Shown: positions 43,876 through 50,971 of the stretch, piece after piece
Position numbering within the stretch: the stretch's first letter is position 1
How the letters are laid out: every line of letters begins with the position of its first letter
From: Rhodoferax sp.
Lineage (GTDB): Bacteria; Pseudomonadota; Gammaproteobacteria; Burkholderiales; Burkholderiaceae_C
Length of the DNA: 64,000 bases
Assembly: GCA_024236015.1 (NCBI GenBank)
Contig: JACKLK010000008.1
Location: forward strand, 62,001-126,000
Direction: 5' to 3'
The notes under the pieces: model-generated
The model's input: only the letters and a program-made list of their open reading frames with translations
The model's database searches: none
What the model was told of the DNA's origin: nothing
Translations under genes and position numbers: made by a program

Positions 43876-44390
43876 GCGGCGTCCGGTTTGGGCGGCGCGG
43901 GCAGCCGCGCGAGCAGGCCAGCCAGGGCATGTTCGACCGTGGCCGCACGCACCGCCGCGCGGTCGCCGTCGAAGCGCCGCATCTCGGTGTGCACCACCCC
44001 GTCGACATTCCAGCCGAACCAGACCGTGCCCACCGGCTTGGCGGCCGTGCCGCCGGTCGGCCCGGCCACGCCGGTCACGGCCACCGCGGCCCGGACCGGC
44101 GCCTTTTGCAGCGCACCCAGCACCATGGCCCGCGCAACCGACTCGCTGACCGCTCCGTCGCGGGCGATCAGGGCCGCGTCGACGCCGAGCAATTCGGTCT
44201 TGGCCTGGTTCGAATAGGTCACGAAGCCGCGTTCGAACCAGTTGCTCGAACCGCTCAGATCGGTGCAGGCGCCGGCGATCAATCCGCCGGTACAGCTCTC
44301 GGCCGTGGCCATCATCCAGCCGTGCGCCAGCAGCGCGGCGGCCAGGTCGCGGCACAGGTCCGCCGTGTCGATTCGTTGTTGCGTGGGCAT
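43872..44390 (-). CDS. pncC: Nicotinamide-nucleotide amidohydrolase (CinA C-terminal family)
   Basis: Hydrolyses NMN to nicotinate mononucleotide and ammonia in the pyridine nucleotide salvage cycle. 172 aa, the stand-alone CinA-C length. The catalytic Ser is S32 in TAESCTGG; further conserved blocks are VTYSNQAKTELLGV and AVTGVAGPTGG. ATG 44390 follows GGGAGACCAC. It is 14 bp behind pgpA and overlaps the GIY-YIG-like gene. The partner thiL, usually in front of pgpA, is about 4 kb away. Confidence 0.93.
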   Translation of the reverse strand: MPTQQRIDTADLCRDLAAALLAHGWMMATAESCTGGLIAGACTDLSGSSNWFERGFVTYSNQAKTELLGVDAALIARDGAVSESVARAMVLGALQKAPVRAAVAVTGVAGPTGGTAAKPVGTVWFGWNVDGVVHTEMRRFDGDRAAVRAATVEHALAGLLARLPAPPKPDAA

Positions 44391-44404
44391 GTGGTCTCCC
44401 GGGT

Positions 44405-44974
44405 CTACCACCAGTGCCAGGCGGCGATCACCAGCAAGGTGCAGAACGCCGCCACCAGGTCGTCGAGCATGATGCCCAGGCCGGCCTTGCGCCAGGCCGC
44501 CGGGTCGGTTGCCGGATTCACGCCGTGGAACAAGCGGTCGGCCCAGCCCACCGGTCCCGGCTTGGCGGCATCGAACACACGGAACAACACGAAGGCCACC
44601 AGCTGGGCGACGAAACCGGCCGGCATCACCAGCCACAACACCAGCCAGAATGCCGCGATCTCGTCCCAGACGATGCTGCCAGGATCGAGCACCCGCATAT
44701 GGCGTGCACACACGCTGCAGGCCCACCAGCCGAGCGGAAACGACAGCAGCACCGTCCAGCCCAGCTGCGCCGGCGTCAGCCATTGCTGCAGCGCCAGGAA
44801 TGCGATCCAGGCCCAGGCCGTGCCGACGGTGCCGGGCGCCCAGCGGCTCAGGCCCGAGCCCAGGCCGAGCGCGATCGCGTGGGCCGGATGGGCCAGCAGG
44901 AAGGACACCCCGGGGCGGGAGATGGGCGCCGCACCCTGCGCGGAGGGTTGTGCATGCAGGTCGAAATCAGGCAT
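44405..44974 (-). CDS. pgpA: Phosphatidylglycerophosphatase A
   Basis: Inner-membrane phosphatase that removes the phosphate of phosphatidylglycerophosphate to give phosphatidylglycerol. 189 aa with about four membrane helices. The PgpA family motifs GLGSGLSRWAPGTVGT (about 37-52), SIVWDEIAAFW and RVFDAAKPGPVGWAD are intact, including the conserved Asp and Glu residues. ATG 44972-44974 starts the family sequence. It is the first gene of a three-gene minus-strand operon and is divergent from a secreted hydrolase gene across 219 bp. Confidence 0.95.
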   Translation of the reverse strand: MPDFDLHAQPSAQGAAPISRPGVSFLLAHPAHAIALGLGSGLSRWAPGTVGTAWAWIAFLALQQWLTPAQLGWTVLLSFPLGWWACSVCARHMRVLDPGSIVWDEIAAFWLVLWLVMPAGFVAQLVAFVLFRVFDAAKPGPVGWADRLFHGVNPATDPAAWRKAGLGIMLDDLVAAFCTLLVIAAWHWW

Positions 44975-45193
44975 CGGATCGATTATGGTGGACAGTGGCC
45001 GCAACCATGCAGGCGCCGCCGATGGCAGGTATGCTCGCAGGTCGGCGTGCCCGCGGCCCGGGCCGCGTTCGCGCCGGTACCGGTCTCGTGCGTGGTGCCC
45101 GGATGGGCGGCTGTTGTCATGGCGGCTGCGCAGCGCGCGTATCCCGGCAACGGCAGGTGATGTTCGATTCCCCCATAACCGGAGACAACAAGC

Positions 45194-46537
45194 ATGTTCA
45201 AGCAGGTACTCATCATGACATTGCTGACGGCCGGCCTCGGCGCAGCTGCGCCCGTGGCGGCGCAAGACACGACCGCCGCCGCCATCAACCGCATCGACAC
45301 GATCCGGCCCGACGCGCCGGCACTGGCCGCATACGGCAAGCAGGCGATCGGGGTCAAGACCCTGAGCCTTTCCCATGCCGGGCAGCTCGACATCCTCAAG
45401 GCCAAGGCCGGCGAGCCGATCCCGACCTACGACCGGCCCTTGACGGTCGAAGTCTGGTACCCGGCCAAGGCGGTTGCGGCCAAGCCCGGTGACGGCGAGT
45501 ACCGCGGCGTGTTCGTGCGCGACGGCAAGATCGGGGTCACCTTGCGCGGCAAGGCGGTGCGCGACGCCCCGCCCGACGCCGCCGCCGGCCCCTACCCGCT
45601 GCTCATCGTCTCGCACGGTTATCCCGGCAATCGCTTCCTGCTCAGCCACCTGGCCGAAAACCTGGCCAGCAAGGGTTATGTGGTCGCCTCGATCGACCAC
45701 ACCGACAGCACCTACAGCGACCAGGCGGCATTCGGCAGCACCTTGCTGAACCGGCCGCTCGACCAGTTGTTCGTGCTCGGCGAGATGGCGCGCCTGAACA
45801 CCAGCGATCCCTCGGGCACGCTCAAGGGCATGGTCAACGCCGACCTGACCGGTCTGATCGGTTATTCGATGGGCGGCTACGGTGTCGTCAACACCATCGG
45901 TGGCGGCTTCACCGCCGCCAGTGTCGGATTCCCGTGGGGCGCCCCGCAAGGCTCGCTGGCGGTGCGCCAGGCGGGCAACCCCGCCTACGTGGCGTCGATG
46001 GACAAGCGCATCAAGGCCGCGATCGCGTTTGCGCCGTGGGGCTGGACCCGCGGCTTCTGGGACGCGGCCGGGCTGGCCGGCATCACCACGCCGGTGTTCT
46101 TCGTGGCCGGCAGCGTCGACGACGTGTCGGGATATGCGCCCGGCGTGCGCAACATCTTCGAGGCCAGCGTCAATGCACCGCGCTACCTGCTGACCTACGA
46201 GAACGCCAACCACAATGCCGGCGCGCCGATGCCGCCGCCGCTGGAAACCTGGAAGCCGGCGCCGAACCTCAAGTTCATTCCGGCCGAGCACTATATCGAC
46301 GCGGTCTGGGACAACGTGCGCATGAACAACATCGCGCAGCATTTCGCCACCGCCTTCCTGGGCAAGTACCTGAAGAACGACGCCGGCATGGACGCCTACC
46401 TCGACCTGGTCGAGAAGGCGAAGGACGGCAAGTTCTCCGCGCAGGAGGATGGCAGCTTCAAGGCCGACCACACCTACTGGAAGGGGTTTGCGGCCCGCAC
46501 GGCCGCCGGCCTCACGCTCGAGCATCGCAAGCCTTGA
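45194..46537 (+). CDS. Secreted alpha/beta hydrolase (PAF-acetylhydrolase-like)
   Basis: 447-aa periplasmic or secreted hydrolase. Signal peptide 1-23 ending VAA-Q. The oxyanion-hole region is HGYPGN (141-146), the nucleophile S225 in GYSMGG, an acidic residue in VAGSVDDVSG and the His in YENANHNAGAP complete the triad. The long N-terminal region and the Glu/His-rich C-terminal helices resemble dienelactone-hydrolase/PAF-acetylhydrolase-type enzymes. ATG 45194 has CCGGAGACAAC upstream. The substrate is likely an ester or amide; it is not identifiable. Confidence 0.85.
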   Translation: MFKQVLIMTLLTAGLGAAAPVAAQDTTAAAINRIDTIRPDAPALAAYGKQAIGVKTLSLSHAGQLDILKAKAGEPIPTYDRPLTVEVWYPAKAVAAKPGDGEYRGVFVRDGKIGVTLRGKAVRDAPPDAAAGPYPLLIVSHGYPGNRFLLSHLAENLASKGYVVASIDHTDSTYSDQAAFGSTLLNRPLDQLFVLGEMARLNTSDPSGTLKGMVNADLTGLIGYSMGGYGVVNTIGGGFTAASVGFPWGAPQGSLAVRQAGNPAYVASMDKRIKAAIAFAPWGWTRGFWDAAGLAGITTPVFFVAGSVDDVSGYAPGVRNIFEASVNAPRYLLTYENANHNAGAPMPPPLETWKPAPNLKFIPAEHYIDAVWDNVRMNNIAQHFATAFLGKYLKNDAGMDAYLDLVEKAKDGKFSAQEDGSFKADHTYWKGFAARTAAGLTLEHRKP

Positions 46538-46554
46538 GCGCGGGAGACTGCGCC

Positions 46555-47337
46555 GTGCCCGAGGCCATTCGCCGCCAGGCCCGGGTCCTGTCGTCGTCGT
46601 TGCTGTCGACGCTGGACCTGTGGCGCGGCACCATGCTCGTGCATGCCGCGCGGCAACCGAAGAAGCGGTTGCGCCTGTACGACCTGGAGGGCGATCCGGC
46701 ATGCCGGCAGGTGCGCGAGGCCCTGACGGCGCTCGGGCTCGATGCCGACGTGTTTCCCTGCCCGATCGGCGGCACGCGTTACCGCCCCAAGGCCGAGGCC
46801 CTGGCCGGTGCGGGCGGATTTCCGTTGCTGGTCGACGCCAATACCGGCGACACGCTGACCGACGGCCCGACCATCATCGCCCACCTGTTCCGCACCTATG
46901 CCGAGCGCGAGCCGCCAGCGGCGTATCGCCCCGGCCCGTTGGCGGCGCGGCTGGCCGAACTCGGTTCGATGCTGCGCGCCGGCCGGGGTCTGCAGGCCCG
47001 ACCGGCGCGCCGGCCGCGGCGGCGATTGCAGTTGTGGAGCTTCGAGTCCAGCCCGTATTCGCGCCTGGTGCGCGAGCGACTGACCGAACTCGAACTGGCC
47101 TATACCCTGCACAACGTCGGCAAGGAGCATTGGACCGAGCTCGGGCCGGCCGCGCTGCGGCTGCGCCCCGGGCCGTACCGGCCACGCCCCGGCGGCCGGC
47201 GCGAGCAGTTGCTGGCGCGCTGGGGGCGGGTGCAACTGCCGTATCTCGAGGACCCCAACACCGGCGCGGCGATGTTCGAGTCGGCCGACATCATCGCGTA
47301 TCTCGAGCAGCACTATGCGCGCGAACCGCAGCGGTGA
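46555..47337 (+). CDS. Protein with two tandem glutathione-S-transferase N-terminal (thioredoxin-fold) domains
   Basis: 260-aa cytoplasmic protein made of two GST-N modules in a row and no GST C-terminal helical domain. Module 1 (about 38-120) starts KKRLRLYDLEGDPACRQVRE; module 2 (about 155-258) starts RRLQLWSFESSPYSRLVRE. Both keep the cis-Pro strand (FPLLVD and LPYLED) and the glutathione-contact SAD/DGP turn. The first has a Cys, the second a Ser at the N-cap site. GTG 46555 has GGGAG 8 bases upstream. Role unknown. Confidence 0.78.
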   Translation: MPEAIRRQARVLSSSLLSTLDLWRGTMLVHAARQPKKRLRLYDLEGDPACRQVREALTALGLDADVFPCPIGGTRYRPKAEALAGAGGFPLLVDANTGDTLTDGPTIIAHLFRTYAEREPPAAYRPGPLAARLAELGSMLRAGRGLQARPARRPRRRLQLWSFESSPYSRLVRERLTELELAYTLHNVGKEHWTELGPAALRLRPGPYRPRPGGRREQLLARWGRVQLPYLEDPNTGAAMFESADIIAYLEQHYAREPQR

Positions 47338-47412
47338 CGGGTGCGGCCCTGGCCGGGTCGCCGCGCTGCCCGCATGCTGCCGGCGCCGTCGCGCCGGGTT
47401 CGGAGCCGGGTG

Positions 47413-48285
47413 ATGAGCAGCAACCTGCGCAGCATCGTCGCGATGCTGATCGCGGTCGGCGCCTTTTCGCTGATGGACGCGGTGCTCAAGACCTTGACGG
47501 GCAGCTACCCGGCGCTGCAGGTGGCCGCGTTGCGCGGCCTGGCGGCCATGCCGCTGGTCGTGGCCTACGTGGTCTGGCGGCGGGAAGTCCGTCAGCTGGT
47601 GCGGGTGCGCTGGCGGCTCCATCTGTTTCGCGGTGTCATCAGCATCGTCATGTTGACCCTGTTCAGCTTCGCGTTGCGCGAGCTCGGGCTGGCCGAGGCC
47701 TACACCATCTTTTTTGTCGCGCCGCTGCTGATCACGGTGTTGTCGATCCCGGTGCTGCGCGAACGTGTCGCGCCCGTGCATTGGGTGGCGATCGCCATCG
47801 GCCTGGTCGGCGTCGTGATCGCGTTGCGGCCCGATGGCGAGGCGTTCTTTTCCTGGGGTGCGCTGGCGGTGCTGGGTGCGGCCACCTGTTATGCGGTGTC
47901 GGCCATCGCCGGCCGGGTGCTCAGCCGCACCGATGCCAGCGTCACGCTGGTGTTCTGGACCACGATCTCCCTGTCGCTGGGCGCCGGGCTGCTGGCGTGG
48001 CCGAACTGGGTGCCGATCGAGACACGGCATCTGTGGGTGCTGGCCGCGCTGGCGGTCACCGGTTTCGTCGGACAGCTGGCGATCACCGAGGCCTTCCGCC
48101 ATGGCCAGGCGTCGGTGATCGCGCCCTTCGAATACACCGCGCTGGCCTGGGGCATCGCGCTGGACTGGAGCCTGTGGCGCATCACGCCCGACGGCTACAC
48201 GTTGCTCGGGGGCAGCATCATCATTGCCAGCGGCCTGTACCTGCTGCGCAAGGAGAAGGTCCGCACCGTGACCGTGCCGCCGTGA
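47413..48285 (+). CDS. DMT/EamA family transporter
   Basis: 290-aa inner-membrane exporter with ten helices in two EamA repeats. The first repeat covers about 5-137 (IAVGAFSLMDAVLKTLTG to VVIALRP), the second about 150-283. The second repeat ends in the positively charged RKEKVR tail. Substrates in this group are amino acids or other metabolites, unknown here. ATG 47413 is adopted because the membrane domain starts directly after it. It converges with a deaminase gene over a perfect hairpin. Confidence 0.9.
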   Translation: MSSNLRSIVAMLIAVGAFSLMDAVLKTLTGSYPALQVAALRGLAAMPLVVAYVVWRREVRQLVRVRWRLHLFRGVISIVMLTLFSFALRELGLAEAYTIFFVAPLLITVLSIPVLRERVAPVHWVAIAIGLVGVVIALRPDGEAFFSWGALAVLGAATCYAVSAIAGRVLSRTDASVTLVFWTTISLSLGAGLLAWPNWVPIETRHLWVLAALAVTGFVGQLAITEAFRHGQASVIAPFEYTALAWGIALDWSLWRITPDGYTLLGGSIIIASGLYLLRKEKVRTVTVPP

Positions 48286-48293
48286 GGCGGCAC
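48274..48293. terminator. Bidirectional hairpin at the end of the DMT gene
   Basis: GTGCCGCC-GTGA-GGCGGCAC, a perfect 8-bp stem with a 4-base loop that contains the stop codon of the DMT gene. It lies in the 12-bp gap between convergent genes and has no T run. Confidence 0.55.
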
Positions 48294-48297
48294 CCCG

Positions 48298-48783
48298 TCA
48301 CGGGGCTCGCATCGTGTCCGCCTGGGCCTGTGCCGCGTCGCGGCGCGACAGGTGCAGCTGCACGCCTGCCTCCTGCAGCATCGTGAGCGACGGCCCGAAT
48401 GACGCGCCCCATACCGGGTCGTCCAGGTCCGGCGGCAGCGTCACCAGCTGCCGGATGCCGGCCTGGATGATGGCGCGGGCGCAATCGGTGCACGGGAAAT
48501 AACTGCTGGCCAGGCGAGCCCCGTCGGTGCGCCGGCCCGCGCGTGCCGCCGCGAAGATCGCGTTGCGCTCGGCATGTTCCATCCAGATCAGCCGGCCGTC
48601 GCCCGCGTGGCGCTGCTCGGTATCGGTCACGCCATGCGGAAAGGTGTTGCAGGCGCGCAGTGGCGGGCCGTCGTCGGCCGGCTCCAGCACCGCGCCGACA
48701 CGGCGGACCCGGTTCGGGCTCTGGCGCGCCGTGGCGATGGCCGCGTCGAGCAGTTGTTCGTTGTCATCGGTCGGATCTGGCAT
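48298..48783 (-). CDS. Cytidine/deoxycytidylate deaminase family protein
   Basis: 161-aa zinc-dependent deaminase. The zinc site is complete: H70-A-E72 (MEHAERN, Glu is the proton shuttle) and P-C98-T-D-C101. The size and the HAERNAIFAAARAG context fit the dCMP-deaminase/ComEB group, which makes dUMP from dCMP. ATG 48783 follows CAGGAG. It is 13 bp behind thiL in the same direction, so the two are probably co-transcribed. Confidence 0.88.
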   Translation of the reverse strand: MPDPTDDNEQLLDAAIATARQSPNRVRRVGAVLEPADDGPPLRACNTFPHGVTDTEQRHAGDGRLIWMEHAERNAIFAAARAGRRTDGARLASSYFPCTDCARAIIQAGIRQLVTLPPDLDDPVWGASFGPSLTMLQEAGVQLHLSRRDAAQAQADTMRAP

Positions 48784-48796
48784 GCGGGCTCCTGTC

Positions 48797-49780
48797 TCAG
48801 CCGAAATGGTCGAACGAGCGCCAGTCGCCGCTGACCGGTGCGCCGTGCGCGTCGAGCACCCGCACGCCGGACGCGGACACGATGCGGCCGATACGCGTGA
48901 CCGGCGTCGCACTGGCATGGGCCGCGGCCTGCACCGCCTCGCGTTGCCCCGGCGCGGCGGTGAACGCCAGCTCGTAGTCGTCGCCACCGGCCAGGACACA
49001 GGCGAGCTGGTGCCGCGGCGGCACGCAGGCGTCGAGCGCGGCAGCGCCACACGCCATCAATCGCCCGGGCGCGGCTATCTGCAATTCGGCGCCGACGCCG
49101 CTGGCCTGCAGCACGTGGCCGAGGTCGCCGAGCAGGCCGTCGCTGACGTCGATCGCGGCGTGGGCCACGCCACGCAGCGCCCGTCCCAACGCGACCCGCG
49201 GCGTGGGCCGGTGCAGGCGCTGCAGCGCCTGTGCATGCAGCGCCGCCGGCAACGACGGCCATTGGCCGCGCATGGCCTCGAGTGCCAGCCGCGCATCGCC
49301 CAGCGTGCCGCTGACATAGATGTCGTCGCCGTCGCGGGCGCCGCTGCGCAGCAAGGCCTGGCTGCGCCCGTCCGAGGCGGGCACCTCGCCGAACACGGTG
49401 ATGCAGATGTTCAGCGGCCCGGCGGTGGTGTCGCCGCCGACCAGCTCGCAGTCGTGCGCATGGGCCAGCGCGAGCAGGCCTTGCGCGAACGGTTCGAGCC
49501 AGAGCGGGTCGGCCGATGGCAGCGCCAGCGCCAGCGTGAAGGCCAGCGGCTGCGCGCCGCAGGCCGCCAGGTCGCTCAGGTTCACCGCCAGTGCCTTGTG
49601 CCCCAGCGCGGACGGGTCGGTGTCTGCAAGAAAATGGCGGCCCTGCACCAGCATGTCGGACGACACGGCGAGCTGATGGCCTGGCGCGACCCGCAGCAGG
49701 GCGCAGTCGTCGCCCACGCCGAGCGCGGCACGGCGCACCGGTTGCCGGAAATAACGTTCGATCAGGTCAAATTCGCCCAT
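48797..49780 (-). CDS. thiL: Thiamine-monophosphate kinase
   Basis: Phosphorylates thiamine monophosphate to the active cofactor thiamine diphosphate. 327 aa, normal length. N terminus MGEFDLIERYF and the GVGDDCALL and LAVSSDMLVQGRHF blocks form the ATP/metal-binding region; LSDLAACGAQPLAFTLAL and GGDTTAGPLNICITVFGEV follow, then DVSDGLLGDLGH. ATG 49780 is the family start. Its usual follower pgpA is separated from it here by several unrelated genes, while a dCMP-deaminase-like gene directly follows. Confidence 0.96.
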   Translation of the reverse strand: MGEFDLIERYFRQPVRRAALGVGDDCALLRVAPGHQLAVSSDMLVQGRHFLADTDPSALGHKALAVNLSDLAACGAQPLAFTLALALPSADPLWLEPFAQGLLALAHAHDCELVGGDTTAGPLNICITVFGEVPASDGRSQALLRSGARDGDDIYVSGTLGDARLALEAMRGQWPSLPAALHAQALQRLHRPTPRVALGRALRGVAHAAIDVSDGLLGDLGHVLQASGVGAELQIAAPGRLMACGAAALDACVPPRHQLACVLAGGDDYELAFTAAPGQREAVQAAAHASATPVTRIGRIVSASGVRVLDAHGAPVSGDWRSFDHFG

Positions 49781-49828
49781 GGCCGTGATCCGGGGCGGGC
49801 CCGCGGGCGGCGTCGCGCCGCCGCGGCA

Positions 49829-50221
49829 TCAATGCAGGGTGGGTTTGCCGCCACTGGCGCTGAGCGCGTCGAGCACGAACATGGGAATGTCGACCTCGAA
49901 GCGTTCGCCGTCCTCGGCGACGAAGAAATAACTGCCATGCATGGTCCCGGTCGGGGTGCGCAGGCGGGTCCCGCTGGTGTATTCGAACTTCTCGCCGGGG
50001 TGCAGGAACGGTTGCTGTCCGACCACGCCCAGGCCCCGGACCTTCTCGGTATGGCCGGCGGCATCGTTGACATTCCAGCTGCGCGAAATCAATTGCGCCG
50101 CGATCGTGCCGATATTGGCAATGCTGATCGTGTAGGCAAAAACATAAAGCCCTTGCTGCGGCGCGGACTGCTCGGGCAGGTATCGCGGCTGCACGTCCAC
50201 CTGAAACTGGTACTTGGGCAT
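49829..50221 (-). CDS. apaG: ApaG/CorD family protein
   Basis: 130-aa small cytoplasmic protein with an Ig-like/fibronectin-type beta sandwich. Conserved segments are YVFAYTISIANIG, RSWNVNDAAGHTEKVRGLGVVG and TGTMHGSYFF. ApaG has been linked to magnesium/cobalt resistance and diadenosine-tetraphosphate hydrolase operons; the biochemical role is unclear. It is divergent from rpe across a 61-bp gap, which is a common betaproteobacterial arrangement. Confidence 0.93.
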   Translation of the reverse strand: MPKYQFQVDVQPRYLPEQSAPQQGLYVFAYTISIANIGTIAAQLISRSWNVNDAAGHTEKVRGLGVVGQQPFLHPGEKFEYTSGTRLRTPTGTMHGSYFFVAEDGERFEVDIPMFVLDALSASGGKPTLH

Positions 50222-50282
50222 GGCGCTATGCTAACTGCGAAAATGCCCGTTTGACCCAACCCGTGTCACAAGACCGTACACC

Positions 50283-50957
50283 ATGAGCTTTCGCATCGCC
50301 CCTTCCATCCTGTCTGCCGACTTTGCGCGCCTGGGCGCCGAGGTGAGCGATGTCATTGCGGCAGGCGCCGACTGGATCCACTTCGACGTCATGGACAACC
50401 ATTACGTGCCCAACCTGACCTTCGGTCCGATGGTGTGCGCCGCCCTCAAGCCGCACGCCCGCACCCCCGACGGCGCGGCGGTACCGATCGACGTGCACCT
50501 GATGGTGCAGCCGGTCGATGCGCTGGCGGCGGCCTTCGCACAGGCCGGCGCCGACCTGATCAGCTTTCATCCGGACGCCAGCGGCCATGTGCACCGCAGC
50601 ATCCAGGCCATCACCGGCGCCGGCTGCAAGGCCGGGCTGGTGTTCAACCCGGCCCAGCCCCTGGACGTGCTCGATTGGGTGATCGACGACATCGACCTGA
50701 TCCTGGTCATGAGCGTGAACCCGGGCTTCGGCGGGCAGGGCTTCATCGATTCCGCGTTGCGCAAGATCGCCGACGTGCGCCGGCGCATCGATGCCAGCGG
50801 CAAGGACATCCGGCTGGAGGTCGATGGCGGCATCAAGGTCGGCAATATCCGCGCGGTGGCGGACGCCGGCGCCGATACCTTCGTCGCCGGCAGCGCCATC
50901 TTCGGCCAACCCGATTACCGCGCGGTGATCGAGCAGATGCGCGGCGCGTTGCGCTGA
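50283..50957 (+). CDS. rpe: Ribulose-phosphate 3-epimerase
   Basis: Interconverts ribulose-5-phosphate and xylulose-5-phosphate in the pentose phosphate pathway. 224-aa TIM barrel. N-terminal IAPSILSADFARLGAEV, catalytic Asp and metal His in HFDVMDNHYVPNLTFGP, phosphate loops MSVNPGFGGQGF and LEVDGGI, with FVAGSAIFG at the end. ATG 50283 is the standard start. A GGDEF/EAL gene starts 15 bp downstream. Confidence 0.97.
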   Translation: MSFRIAPSILSADFARLGAEVSDVIAAGADWIHFDVMDNHYVPNLTFGPMVCAALKPHARTPDGAAVPIDVHLMVQPVDALAAAFAQAGADLISFHPDASGHVHRSIQAITGAGCKAGLVFNPAQPLDVLDWVIDDIDLILVMSVNPGFGGQGFIDSALRKIADVRRRIDASGKDIRLEVDGGIKVGNIRAVADAGADTFVAGSAIFGQPDYRAVIEQMRGALR

Positions 50958-50971
50958 GCGGCGGCAACGGC

